From: Diplonema japonicum
Taxonomy: Eukaryota; Euglenozoa; Diplonemea; Diplonemida; Diplonemidae
DNA length: 64,000 bases
Direction of reading: 5' to 3'
Assembly: GCA_964019335.1 (NCBI GenBank)
Contig: OZ025681.1
Location: 1-64,000, forward strand
Shown here: positions 44,101-51,709 of the stretch, piece by piece
Numbering within the stretch: position 1 is the first letter of the stretch
Layout of the letters: each line of letters starts with the position of its first letter
The notes under the pieces: generated by a model
Databases searched by the model: none
What the model was told of the DNA's origin: nothing
The model's input: the letters and a program-made list of their open reading frames with translations, nothing else
Made by a program: the position numbers and the translations under genes

Positions 44101-44797
44101 CAGTCGGCAGTGATAAGGACAACGAGAAGCTCTCAGTGTTTGTAGGCACCGTGATTGACTCAGTACTTGTAAGAGAGAAGGTTAGCGACTGTGATGAGGA
44201 GAATGTTTCCGAGAGAGAAAATGTTGCACTTAAAGATACTGAGTGGGTCTCCGAGAGGGAGAAAGTGTCCGTTAGGGAGAACGTGGGACTCTCAGTTAAG
44301 GAGAACGTCTCCGTGCCCGTGGGGATTGTAACGGACACTGTCCCGGAAACAGAAACGCTGCCAGAGCTGCTCCAGGTCTCTGTCCCAGTGGGGATTGTTA
44401 GTGAGACGGTCTGCGTTAGAAGTGACAAGGAAATGGTCTCTGAAGCTGACTGTGAAATCGTGAAACTATCCGTCGCAGTTCCTGTAGGCAGAGTGTACGT
44501 GTAGCTCAACGTGGGCAGAGAAAGAGAGATGCTCACTGTTTCACTAGCAGACACAGTGGCGGTGTCGAGGGTAACAGTCGTCGATGCCGTCGGCAAGCTC
44601 ACAGTGGCGCTCTCCGTAGTTGTCGGGAGGCTCACAGTAGTTGTATCGGTGCCTGTGGGAAGGCTTGCAGACACAGTCACAGTCTCCGACACAGTGAGAG
44701 TGTCTAAGGTCCATGTGCGCGTCGCCGTGACTGCATCCAATGCACCCCAACAGAGTGCAAAAATGAAACATGTTAATAGGCAGCCATGACTGAGCAT
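32141..44797 (-). CDS. Giant multi-domain surface protein: mucin-like, IPT/TIG, EGF/laminin repeats, multi-TM, EF-hand
   Basis: A single intronless frame of 4,218 residues. Signal peptide (CLLTCFIFALCWGALDAVTA); Ser/Thr-rich region to about 330 (TVSLPTTTESATVSLP-like); IPT/TIG-like modules about 330-1050 (VSGCVDRAG..., VVHGKRIPIDAVVYIDGEPC); about 30 EGF/laminin-type Cys repeats about 1050-2250 (units like CNGHGSCSYLDATCSCV); a beta-rich region, then another IPT (about 2560-2700). Near 3080 a GWWREDLGY/CNTGYKGVMCSVCDEGYG motif precedes a TM bundle from about 3155, common in protist multi-TM surface proteins. A long disordered loop, more TM helices, an EF-hand (about 3985, DEDGDGDITVCE), a charged coiled coil and a tail follow. 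Likely a calcium-linked adhesion receptor. TTTTTTTTACAG lies 10 bp upstream of the ATG. Confidence 0.92.
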   Translation of the reverse strand: MLSHGCLLTCFIFALCWGALDAVTATRTWTLDTLTVSETVTVSASLPTGTDTTTVSLPTTTESATVSLPTASTTVTLDTATVSASETVSISLSLPTLSYTYTLPTGTATDSFTISQSASETISLSLLTQTVSLTIPTGTETWSSSGSVSVSGTVSVTIPTGTETFSLTESPTFSLTDTFSLSETHSVSLSATFSLSETFSSSQSLTFSLTSTESITVPTNTESFSLSLSLPTGTATLTLPTLTDSASITETLTTTLSLPTRTETVSLTNTFTISLTLPTATDTLSLTESQTVSFTQSLTFETILPSITLTAYTPTVSYNKMVISSGRGYNHIGPATTSTLLLVVTTPITSWKYQYSDYNCSSTLVSGSTYVVRCATFWLPATYYFSQDLVYSYSILAGWVYEGILETEYTCAEVQCLNTPMVVSVSGCFTVGSDTFGCSPFHPSFLTVVADHISDGYTQHIYVDEHQCEQLPLDTTLTSERWMWDNVTDTKRIVRCDQSSVSPFGKGTSTWPVVIEGRRTEYSSWGPNTTDTRPLLTPAVNFAPAVFRIYWNITVNSTGWCDAVSDTHITCRRPMGIRISLVGWGFSQFCSSLSCSPYVLATGPPGYLPTFTGPELLHDDLAVFLLYSDSWNTGGSGPLKLTVASPLGRQAESNVTLTVQRYPRITWYTCGNATDADEIGWDYPCPTPGRVVLHGEGFDTHSGQVMMMSKSGLSNITCKVVTMAHDKIVCDMQDTVLEGTTNYTVWIGNDDAPQEIGFWSYPVLEGVTGCVDRAGVTEHCSGHDVLVVHGKRIPIDAVVYIDGEPCKNSTWIEPYTTAMECRMWYRRRLSSSVSTFSIVTHDMEFSADGLVAHFDATPWVYSASGCDGELTRCRSVSHGDSVITIFGIGFFGRGDITVSFGSHKCDSVVYLNDTAIECRRWHVHTYKVSVLPITVSRGLEISAPSDVFVTFNPVPYVTSVVGCEDDVNGTHSCPPGRLAVPLTVFGGNFLWSSPILLYLGSDPCELLITVSDSTLRCDSYPDARGVVPISVSVGSEQTPLLPDEYHKIQYTSFSCPIINGKECNGEGACDLSSGVCVCSSQWDDAVACKNCQKFWWGSDCEFECTCNEPLGGRCIDGFNGTGHCELCNKGYFGPDCLSCPRPYPLGPVCHGNGACSDGNNGTGACTCVNEGYDPAAGCGECLSTHFGSQCTGICPGFDCNQHGLCSWGINGTGECTCDRAYGLSACNRECNRDMNGNWCNNHGECIAGLCSCYADIVNGYWAGTDCNTCAEGWSGETCDVACPSADTTTCSGHGTCLKGSCQCTSDYCGADCSITIATCQARSCQTNWQWGSLCENRCPGTEVSTNTVCSGHGTCDNGKEGSGSCTCTGTYQGYDCSFDCTLCQGTCTDEGSCTCSYGYAGTWCDKQCPSDPVLGMCSQRGICDWGNTGTGNCICNYGFAGVSCELECRGGALTPCYGNGNCRVSDGGCDCFQDPDSPRGSWKGLACTSCTSPWLLPHCNTTCPGMLQDGITVCNGRGSCNPTTATCLCHRHASSGFFGGPGCEQCMPGYWGPECKSQCPGGACNMCNGHGECHDGLLGTGACTCFSTPDVGMWQGALCNECLPGWWGKGCNIRCPGLTETGEVCTGRGKCLDGRHGTGICLCTIRNGEVWGSTDCGDCEEGYYGTSCTNRCPLRNGLICGSNGDCDHGTSGTGECFCRHGWVGTVCSIPCPMTRKGVCGGQGRCYEDQHGIATCTCSATGFWDETSLCTKCAAGYWGAACNNTCPGIASPCEGRSVGSTCEMESGICVCISGWGGAACDTQCPGGESSPCNGHGSCSYLDATCSCVASDTLGYWASYDCSVCDTRYTGASCTTPCPLASGLPCNEKGTCFGIDNVGRCRCDLGYCGSSCSLSGAACDGLSCPAGYAGVSCSTRCPGTPVCSGYGICDEGISGTGTCLCDSTHRSPDCSVPCSSCINGDCALSLYNDGGPLCVCHPGWAGRWCNIECPGGFREPCSGAARGVCNEGLEGSGTCQCFPSWRGAACDVPCPVPTGMECNGRGQCNQLDPPCICDFQWSGKTCESCSSGWSGENCTVPCVNGFTEGKSCQCFWGYYGSGCTFECPARTGNSSAPAVTSDVCTGHGTCGSTEQDSGKCECWPHYYGSACQLYCDVSVNCTGFPLKDTVSCSASGCTCVSNNMNGFWGGPQCVECQSGYWGSSCLSKCPCSSHAYSCSQNTGQCSCWDDNVKGHWAEPECDVCTSGYTGLNCNSREVSVARVGGTPALFQSTFLNLNETMFLVDETYHRLVVLSTPPAIYTFNDSGLFFDATLSAGLASWKGKILSASFSSTEDFIIIANLLDTTTQVVQVMRRALLKLYTYPLNPFAVADREASPLAAPVTVGAFLLTDKVCTVYFIAGEYQLHISVVDAVAATLRLVAKHSLAQYVDTINEMQKWAAEPQGYLALLGVKNGDNVLAIIDVSVAGEIMYWGIGGLGRQGTTDVALLAFLGSQYVFTTTVQNGLLTLIRFDVGRLIAASLVPQPVELKVMQSAKPFTPRSMSINTMPSHGKLVISNNVGNKTSPSTLYTFDPEVFAMKGSTTFTYYAGESEDVSTIVDISSLRMSVALPATSFLRLVELNTYAPTEIHPGYIDMTGQTTITVKGVGFVKDHNNAHCRLLNHTMRAYNVTPTSLLCESPHIEAVGLGGCQGYPLEVSMFGTARWSQSNLMLHITPPATVISVSPSYQEEGQNIVLSFKGYGYVNSGVLSCKLQCHDDLPTCVHIGRGIFRTSTLSLCMFPAASIILPSSVPYTASVSQDGESFPSAAVAEFMVVGPPGDVLGWFNTTGVPINKNLTRLPQLSIYVTDTVGNRLAEYTGDKGITRRLVLASHAHCDTGLQTEQVLVDGSRPTSVTSGKAQIDSLLLPFPVAGNCYLEVSLPESGWSSKVHFTITVGDIYKLVISTGLRRTDDPRLPPGAVPYMQSEELGPMAIRGLDKGGSLVSSTAELRVLVMNNITNETVRSMSFFPNDYSTEWIVHVTFLENDLLFGYFYFLHFSVDGVTHTVTEGPIMKSPCGEYGSNEYAVIGKAECLPCPRGGVCDGASEIIVRPGWWREDLGYTLSNHGESIREKYSRFFLCPNEDACNGGAIAECNTGYKGVMCSVCDEGYGLSGESCFECLNTNATMALAVLFIMLLLLAFSVLVYRTLAESMYGRKNLVFVFLKLMLNYLQMLAAIAGDDTVRWPAAFAALLNIQRRVLTFHLTFAPFNCLGTLTIYEKFAIVMAVPVVWAVFLVMMSPVFMLGRWVFLRTRKINKEEEETRAAHKRRHTKHSIQSAIHKKGWVNSNTSPDDDDNNNNTDDDRKPSNNYNNYNNTDDDHKPSIDHTSDTNISDHEYPFGGFKAFAESSLADRPLPPLPEPSENRSKVSFSTELPPDNVEAGIKKKPPLSKSQTMSHLGVGEVNDRPSLASALRRRSNNSANDKSSSALSSPRGESPRRETQKQPSEPSEGSLLRIPKVSAGFDSQLGPLRGSSASESEQNKRIRKASLFDAANMQVGMRRKSSALPTAMYEGGIQVLQDRKKGMKMGRSLSRSGHVQLMFDTGDSTTSSEEEVEPYTHAIINENELGPVSASNWIADNVQHEGKQMAKGGRMWRKVKGATQVKAAVTTARKDSKKREPGTFVVDNFRNTMVDTASDPCRVTVTRPPGVSVRLTPKSPMLSFVPKSLLFTTDRLSVDLTVVGWDEGDFIISWRVSGPSAVDFIAPDPVGVTLFTKMNVGILDIVATSWLVGFFVVHPLLVLIGSMLLDCVEVNDKHYINFDMSQVCYDENWVNWQIANGCCFVLFTFIIPIAIGYVMKKMIDKDDPRVHSLLGFISKGYKRSCWFWDYVHMLRKVALILVAVFVKRLLYRFFISQWLLIVSLIVNVVVHPFQEAVHHEAETTVLVMLMFTLALGMYYFRDDLLLEESEGAHLASDPFLWVVYIALVVCNISVIFAFALLYLNLYKRRLQEEGKHGIIDWLDEDGDGDITVCEVFAVLFRRAFGWMPCTCYEKRLTAEEKEAREAQREKEQREVNARKEAVEREMREGREKALTKQRIMLGVCETAEEADKISLSSGEDECLGPVGMKHMPNISVADVKHRPQPKTGSRTDSITRKWVSEVGTSPLRASEVLSPSAIMGHLDLAEVFAKEQWAAEREDIDFSRAVALGMVDEPDSSKPPQRAKPVRESRSHTVGRSLSVAQSHKTKD

Positions 44798-44822
44798 GCC
44801 TTGCCTCCTGTAAAAAAAACCA
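44798..44822 (-). promoter_or_regulatory. Candidate trans-splice acceptor of the giant gene
   Basis: Eight consecutive T, then ACAG, ending 10 bp before the ATG at 44797. The whole gap to the upstream Nudix stop is only 65 bp. Confidence 0.6.
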
Positions 44823-44862
44823 TTAGTAGCAATTACGAAAAAACTTAAACTTAAAGAAGTTC

Positions 44863-45735
44863 CTACAAGGAGTTAAAGTAAAGTTCGACCGCCTTCTCAT
44901 GAGCAGCGGTAAGCCCGTGACCCTTAAGGGTGTATGAAGGAAGGATGTCAGAGAAAGGGATGGTGCACGGTCTGGCTGTTCCATCTGGTTGGATGTAAGC
45001 AGCAGTGTAGGACATGGAGGGTGCGTCAGGAGGGGGGCGTTGCCCTGCGGCAAGTGAGGAGATGGGTGCCCAGCAAGCGTGACTGATCTCGTTTTTGGAG
45101 TAGACGGTGTTAAGAAGGAAACTGTCGGCATCGAAGCTTGGTGGCAGGATGAGCTTGTAAATAGCGAGAATGAGCTGCGAAGCCGGTGGAGCAGAGGAAG
45201 TGTCGCCACCTCTACCGTTGTTCTCCCATAAAAAAAAAAGCTCCAACTTCTGATCAGGGCTGGCCGAAAAGCCGACCTCCTCGTTGACCTCCCGCAAGGC
45301 GGTCTCTTCAAGCGAAGCGTCCTCAGCATCAACAGTACCACCAGGCATCACCCAAGCGTCCGGGAAGGCACGCATGTTCTCCGGCCGTCTAGTGAGCAGC
45401 ACCCTATCCTTGCTGTCCACCAGCATTACAGCACATGCAAGCCTGACAGGTTTCTTCTTCTCACGCAGCTCTTGCATCACTTCTTCAGCGTCTTCTCTGA
45501 CGCAGTAGTCACGCATAGGGCATATCCCGTCCACATTGCGGTGGTACAGGTACACGTCCGAGTCTTTGCTGCTGATATTCATATGTGACCCCCTCTTAAA
45601 TGACATGCCAACCTTAACGCGTTCACAGAAGTCTTCGTTCACACCGGACTCGTCTCTAAGGCGGCGTATTTCATCTACAACACACCTCCCTACAAGGGCA
45701 GGCTCACCATCAATCGTGAGAACGGGTTTGCTCAT
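44863..45735 (-). CDS. NUDT17-like Nudix hydrolase
   Basis: 290 residues from the Met at 45735 (MSKPVLTIDGEPALVG). The Nudix core starts near 95 (LACAVMLVDSKDRVLLTRR). The Nudix box is GGTVDAEDASLEETALREVNEEVGF: the REVNEEVG end is intact, but there are nine residues rather than seven between the first Glu and Arg, as in NUDT17-type boxes. Such enzymes hydrolyse nucleoside diphosphate derivatives such as CoA or capped RNA; the substrate cannot be read from the sequence. Alternative upstream Met codons exist, but a TACTACAG acceptor 8 bp before 45735 supports this start. The stop is 65 bp before the giant gene's ATG. Confidence 0.85.
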   Translation of the reverse strand: MSKPVLTIDGEPALVGRCVVDEIRRLRDESGVNEDFCERVKVGMSFKRGSHMNISSKDSDVYLYHRNVDGICPMRDYCVREDAEEVMQELREKKKPVRLACAVMLVDSKDRVLLTRRPENMRAFPDAWVMPGGTVDAEDASLEETALREVNEEVGFSASPDQKLELFFLWENNGRGGDTSSAPPASQLILAIYKLILPPSFDADSFLLNTVYSKNEISHACWAPISSLAAGQRPPPDAPSMSYTAAYIQPDGTARPCTIPFSDILPSYTLKGHGLTAAHEKAVELYFNSL

Positions 45736-46739
45736 TTGGTTTCCTGTAGTACGAAGGTGACTGTTGGGGTTGCATAACAAAGAAATAAATAAAAGAGTAC
45801 CCTGGCAGCATCTGCTGTGTGTCGAGTGATGAGTTCTTTCCCTTCTTCTGTTGGCATCTGAGAAAAAGAACACTGCACACCCATTTGCTGCCTCTCCGCC
45901 TCTCCTTCATTTCTCTCTTCATATCACCTCTCATCACAGCAGAATAAAAATGGAACAAAAATAACTACAGGGAAGGGAGGGGGAAAGAATTGTAATGGGT
46001 GAAACATAACCGATAGAATTCCGCAGTGTTTGGGAGGGGGTTTTCATTATTCATAAACGAGAATTTTGGGAGTTGACAGATTCAAAAATGAAACAACAAA
46101 AGAAAAACTAGTCTGGCGCTTCTTTTGTTTGTGCGCACGAGAGTTATTTTACCTAATAAAATAGCTCATTACGCTGCCATCAACTAGTTCTTATTAATCA
46201 CGACAATAATATTGTTAAAACAAAAAAAGAAAGAAAACCTTAAAAGCAACCACAAGGACGGGGTAACAACGTGGGAAAGGGAGGGGAGGGGGATAGTCTC
46301 CGCAAAGCGTAAACTCATCTTTTTTGGGCAAGAAAAAAGAGAATCTTTTTAGCAGCCGTCTGAGTGTGGTGATCCACAAAAAAAAAAGAGGGGGAAAAAA
46401 AAAGCAAAGAGGGGCGCAGTCTCCATTCCATGGCACCAAACAGCTCTTCGCAAAATACCGCAAACACATTTTCAAAAAAGAAAATAAAAGATTCCTTCAC
46501 GGTAAGGATAGAAAAGTTCAGCAATGATAAAGGAAGCATGTTGTAAGAAAAATCACTCCTGCGAAACCTTGGAGTTCTAAAGCCCTCCATAGACATGGTG
46601 AAGACAGAAAAAAAAAGGGGGGGAAAGGGGGGGGGGAAGTGTGTGTGCACTATTAGAACCAAAACTGACCGGAAAAAACACAGAGCAGGTGAGAAAAAAA
46701 CCCACACTGGAGAACTATTAAAAAATTCGATAAGGTTTC

Positions 46740-47115
46740 AGTGTGCAGGGTGCTCACTGTCCAAGAAGAAATTCACTATAATATCGGTCACCGTTCTGCG
46801 ACTGCAGTCTGGTGCCTACTTGTCGCGATGAGATGGGCGGTATCTGGGCGAGAAACATTAGGTAGAAGAGTGGTCTCCTGTCGGTAGCCATGTGTCGGGC
46901 CACCACCCGACATGGCAGGGAAAGCGCTCCCCCTTTTGCTGCGCACCCAAGAGGTATCGCATTGGCCTTCTCCGTGAGCAAGAGGACCTGGTCGTCAAGC
47001 GGGCCTACGAGTGACCGGCGGGTGGTGCACATAGTCTATGGCCTCCATCGTCCAGACAGTTCTCGCTGGTCTGCACATAGTCTATGGCCTCCATAGTCCA
47101 GACTGTGCTCGCTGT
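46740..47115. other. GC-rich island of unknown nature, with a hairpin
   Basis: In an AT-rich gap, this stretch has normal coding-like composition. A 92-codon minus-strand frame (46754-47032) and a plus-strand frame overlap; neither has a motif. Positions 46889-46916 can fold as a hairpin (CCATGTGTCGGG / CCCGACATGG). It could be a decayed gene, a structured RNA or a small repeat element. Confidence 0.4.
47026..47115. repeat. Two tandem 46-bp units
   Basis: TGCACATAGTCTATGGCCTC at 47026 recurs at 47072, followed in both by CATxGTCCAGAC and a CTCGCTG end, with few differences. Confidence 0.85.
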
Positions 47116-47649
47116 CAGTACTCACGTTTACTCCCAACGACTTAAATTCTTTAGCTACCTCTGAGCGGCAACCATCAAAAAAAATAAGAATATTAACACA
47201 TTGTTACCCAATAGTAGGCTTTCTTTTATGGCTTTTTGGAAACATTCAAATCGTCCACCCAGGACCCTGAGATATCCGTCTCTGTTCTTCTTCTAAACAT
47301 TTCTCATTCTTCATAACCACGGGGGGAACGGGGGGGAACCGTCGGTAGAACTCCTTCTTTTCTTTTTAGTTTTTTGCAAGTTCATTTTCTTTCTTTTTTT
47401 CTTTTCTTTCTTAGTTTATTTGATCAGCAGGTGCTTGATATGGTTTTGAAACCCCTGGCTGACGATTTGAAATATGGTAGGAAGAAAGTGAGAAGTTTCA
47501 ACCCACAAAAACTCGATAAACCTCGGGCCTTGGCTACCGACGGAAAGCCTGCTCTTCCATGTCATGTAGCCCCGACGATAGGAAGGCGTCGTTGAACGAT
47601 CGCGCTCCTTTTTCCTGTTTCGAAAAAAAAGAAACCGTAAAAAAAAGGA

Positions 47650-50141
47650 TCAGTGAGAAGCTAAAGCGTTAAAAAGAAGGAACCACATGTTTATGTTGTA
47701 GTAGTCATAGCAGTCATGCCTGGTGGTCACATCCTTGATGTACGTAACAGTTTCATCACCGATAGGATTTGGAAAGAAGGAAAGAGTGCGGCACATGTAA
47801 TGGAGATTGTCGGTAGTAGGGAAGTACAGCAGCTTTGAGTAGCCCGTCATTGAAAGGCTCCTTGCGTTTGGCTCGGTGATGAGCCCAACGAGCCTCTCGA
47901 GCCTGCTAACACGTTCCATGTCAGGCGGGCTTTTGGAGTTGAACCCGGCAGTGATGGCACCTGGTAGGAACAGATACTGATACCCCTTGTCTGCATTCTC
48001 CCTTGCAAATTCCATTGCTCCTTGCATGTATTCATCCATAGCTTCTTTCTCCAGGTCGTTCGTCCACCATGCGCCAAGGGATGCGATGTGCAAGTCAGGA
48101 ACGCCGCGTGGTGTTAGTAGTTCCGTCTCCCACCCGCTCAGTGGCAGGGGGTTCCACATAAACATGACTTCCACAACCTGTCCTTCTATGAGTTTTGCGT
48201 CTTTCGGGGGAAGGCCGTACCTGTATGCATCGTGGGTCTCGTTTGCAACGAAATAGTAATTGACGTGTCCCTTGAAGTCCAGCCCCCGTTCCCACCCCTT
48301 CCCCCTCAGCATTGCGATCAGCTTCTTGTAAAACTGCCTCATCTGCGAGTCGCCGGACAGCAGCACAGACTTCCCTCTCCACAGCTGCAGGATGCTATGG
48401 CGTGTGAACTCCTCCATCTTGCAATGGTTCAGCATCACCCTCTTCCCGTCCTTCAATGAGAACCTTCCGTTGTCCGTTCGCGTCACCTCCTCCAGGCTCG
48501 TCTTCACCATGTCGAAAGTACATTTAGGAAGCCGCGACGTCTCTGTGCACACCTTTTCTTCTGTTGCCCCGTGCCGTATGCGCCCTGCGTCGACGCACCT
48601 ATCCACCCCATCCTTGCAATACTGCTTCAGGAAATCAGGAGCATCATCCTCACATGCCGACGGCGGAAGTTGTGACTCGTCAGCAGTGCACGACAGGGAC
48701 TCTTCCTGATGGTAGCGGGTCACCTCGGTGCACACTTCCTGCAGATTCTCCTCACTACCGCGCTCTACATTTCCTAGCGCGTTGAACAGAAGGCGCCACA
48801 GCCCTGTGTTATAGTGGTCGCGGCAGGTGTGGCCCTTCTTCACGGCGTCCCGCAGCACTGATGTAGTCTTGTACCCGACGTCAGGGTAGAACTTCACCGA
48901 TCCGCACATGTGGTGCTTTCCGTCGTACGGTTTGAAGTAACCCAGTTGGTTGTAGCCCAGCATCGAGAGGACCTGTTTCGGGTTGTTATCGTCCACCATC
49001 TTCGCAAGCCTGTCCAGCTTGCGGTGCTTCTCTTCCTCGACTGTCGTCAGGATTGGCAGGAACAGAAACCTGAACCCTGTGTCCTCGTTGCTCTCTGCGT
49101 ACCTCATAGCGCCTTTCATGTATTCATCAAAGGCCGTTTCGGGCATCGTGCTGTTCCACCACATTCCCAACGAGACTACATGCAGGTCGGGCACCCATCT
49201 TCTGTAGTGTTTCTCGATGTCCCCCGACGGTTGTGGGTCCCACTTGAAAATCACTTCGAAAACAGGATTCTGCAGAAGGCTGACACCCTCTTCGGGAACG
49301 GTAAAGGACAGCTTGTCGTGTGTCTGATTCATCACGTAGTAGTAATCTGTAGTGGTGCAGTGTGCAGTGTAGTTAGAATCATACCGATGTGTCCTTTGTG
49401 TTCCATGTTCACTCTATGAGCCTGCCCGCGCATCATGAACACCAGCTTCATGAACATCTGTCGTGCAACAGCGTCGCCAGATATCATGACCTTCTTCCCT
49501 TCCCAGAGGCTGAGAATCTCGTGCCTGCCGTAGTCGTACAAGTGGCAGTGGTCTAGGACCACCTCTGTACCCTTGTCGGCTGTGATTCGCTTTGAGAATC
49601 GTGCGTTGGAATCTTTCGTGACCTCCTCGAGGCTCTCCTTGATTGTCGTGAATGTGCAGTCGGGGAGCACTTGACGATGGGAACAGCTGCTCACAATCTG
49701 CTTTGCAAAGACACCCATCCCATGGACGAAGCATCTGTTGGAATTCTGGCAGAAGTCAGAGAAATGAGTGCTCATTTCCTTTTTGCAGAAGTTGTCAGGA
49801 AGCATGCTTGTTGTTGAAGCACAGTCCAGCGGCTGCCAGGTGTACTGCACCTTATCACGGCAGTCGATGTCAACGGGGAGTGGGGCGGCTGTGGCGGGGG
49901 CTGATGTCACCACTGGAGGTGTTGCTGTTTCTGGGATACCAGTGAAGTAACCAAGACTTGTCGGGTTAGGTGTGGTAGGCTCTGCGGCAATTTCCCTCCG
50001 TACAGGGCTCGGTAGCTTCATGTCGTAGCGCGCGAGGTGTAGAAGAAGAATTAAGAATATCAACACACCCGAACCGAACGCAGGAAGACAGCTTGTTTCA
50101 TGAACCTGAGTATCTGCTCGAGGTTCGGCATCTTCAGACAT
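47650..50141 (-). CDS. Type II membrane protein with two PC-esterase domains, first one probably inactive (2 exons)
   Basis: Exons 50141-49385 and 49346-47650 give 817 residues. A short cytosolic tail and one TM helix (FGSGVLIFLILLLHLA, residues about 23-38) mark a Golgi-type type II protein. Two homologous PC-esterase/TBL-like domains follow. The second has the GDS motif (VLLSGDSQMRQFY) and the DxxH motif (DNLHYMC), the Ser-His-Asp hydrolase/acyltransferase core. The first has GDA (VMISGDAVARQMF) in place of GDS but keeps DGKHHMC. Members of this family (CAS1, TBL, NXPE) add or remove acyl groups on glycans. The 38-nt intron restores HIDYYYVMNQTHD, matching HVNYYFVANETHD of the second domain. 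CCACAG lies 5 bp before the ATG. Confidence 0.85.
49347..49384 (-). other. 38-nt spliceosomal intron
   Basis: GTATGATTCTAAC...CTACAG. Removal makes the first domain align with the second without a gap. Confidence 0.93.
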
Positions 50142-50565
50142 GACACCTGTGGTACGTAGAGGAAGACACGCTGAATAACCTAAACATGTGGTCAGCTAGA
50201 GGATATCAGTCAGTTGTAAAACAGACAGACCTCTTATGGCTAGGGCCCGAAAGGATAAAAAAGAAAAAACAAATACTATGAAATCACGCTAATATAAGTC
50301 ACATTTGTAAGTCAGGTAGCTTTTTCCTGAGGTTTTATACTTTTCATAATGAACAGTGGGCTGAAATTATATTGGTTTCTTCTTTTTCATTCTTGAACAG
50401 TGGGCACCACCCCTGCACTGAAACCTTATCGAAGGTTCTTTCTAACCCGATCATATATGAAAAAGAAAGATTAAGTCACAAAGATTAAGATAAGAAGATA
50501 ACATAAGGTCCCATGCCCGCCCTTGGAAAGATCTCGCAGGGCGAAACACTTCGTTTGTCACTAAT
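50142..50565. other. Intergenic, nothing recognised
   Basis: AT-rich, no gene or RNA seen. The 12 bp GAACAGTGGGCA occurs twice (about 50351 and 50395, the first with a G/C difference). Confidence 0.55.
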
Positions 50566-51709
50566 TTAACTGAACTTCTTCGCGGTATCGAACCAATCAT
50601 AGTCGAAGTCCTTCACGTACCCACGCTTGTTGAAATCATTTTCGACGCACTTGTAGAGGAAGTCGTAGTCCGGCTCACTTTCGAAAGTGAGGCTTTTGAG
50701 GTGCCCCATGACCATCGTGAAGCATGGTAGTTTATTCATGAGTACCTCGGGGGTTGTTTGAGTCTTTTTTTCAAATATCAGTTTCTTCCTCTTTGCTCTG
50801 TCCGCTGCTTGCACGCCCTGCCACGGCAAGCTACCGTCCGCCAAGTACGCAATCACATAACACAGCGACTCCAAGTCATCTTTCCGTCCTTGCTCCCACC
50901 CTTGATGGCTTGCCATAGACGCGTACCTAGCTGTGCCCGTGAAGCCCTTATCGCTCCGGAAGGGAACGTGCGTCCCAGACTTGTCTTTGTATTTCTTTGC
51001 CAATCCATAGTCGATCTGTGTTTTTTGTTTTCAGTCAGATTGCCCTCCCCCCCCCCACACACCATGTAGACATGATTCGCCTTGCCACCGAGGCCCATCG
51101 CGAAGTTCTCTGGTTTCAAATCCCGATGCAGGAACCCCACGTCGTGTAGATGCCTAACGACACTGATGAACTGCCCCGCTGTGGCGTATGTTAGGCATCC
51201 ACAAAAGAAATACGCATACACAACATTAGAACTGTTTTCAACGAGAACTTCCTACCACAGTAGCACAGCAGGTCCTCTAAACAAGGCCCCAGCAGCTCTA
51301 GCGCTAGCACTGTGAACGGCCCGTCGTGGCCCTTAAAGCTGGCGTAAGGGATGCCTGGCACCTTCTTATCCATAGCCTTGTATACTCTGTACTCTAAGTC
51401 AAGCTGGGATTGATATTTGTCCTTCTTCTCCAGCTTCAGTGCAACCTCCTTTCCTGTCAAGGTGTCTGTCGCTTGGTAAACCTGACCGAAGGCACCAGCG
51501 CCGATTTTCGTATGCAGTGTAAATCTTCCATCGCTGGAAACAAATTCTTTTTGAGACTTCAGAGATATGCTAGAGCATACACTCTTGCTCAAGGCACTGC
51601 GGCTGACACCACTGGCCGTGATGTCGAAGCCGCTCATGCTGCTTTTCAGTATACTGTTTGTGTTGCTCATCAGTTCTTTGTGTAATGAACAACTGTGCTG
51701 TGCTGTCAT
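50566..51709 (-). CDS. Casein kinase 1 family protein kinase (3 exons)
   Basis: Exons 51709-51220, 51178-51063 and 51015-50566 give 351 residues. After a roughly 58-residue Ser-rich N-terminal extension the CK1 catalytic domain runs to the end: [14 protein letters not shown], the ATP-binding Lys in [57 protein letters not shown] (Tyr for the usual Phe in DFG), then [19 protein letters not shown] and [11 protein letters not shown], the CK1 signature. All catalytic residues are present. CK1 kinases are acidophilic Ser/Thr kinases. The start at 51709 is chosen because TTTACCTCCAG ends one base upstream of that ATG; an in-frame Met 13 codons later is the alternative. Confidence 0.93.
51016..51062 (-). 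other. 47-nt spliceosomal intron
   Basis: GTGTGT followed by ten G, then ...ACACAG. It joins NHVYM to IDYGLAKKY. The longest intron found and the only confident one not starting GTAT. Confidence 0.93.
51179..51219 (-). other. 41-nt spliceosomal intron
   Basis: GTATGC...GCCTAACATACGCCACAG. It joins KTVLML to [12 protein letters not shown]. Confidence 0.95.

Larger units (their letters stand above)
45736..47649. other. Intergenic with a GC-rich island
   Basis: AT-rich with A- and G-runs, apart from a GC-rich patch (see 46740-47115). A short plus-strand frame at 47374-47595 has no support beyond openness. Confidence 0.55.
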
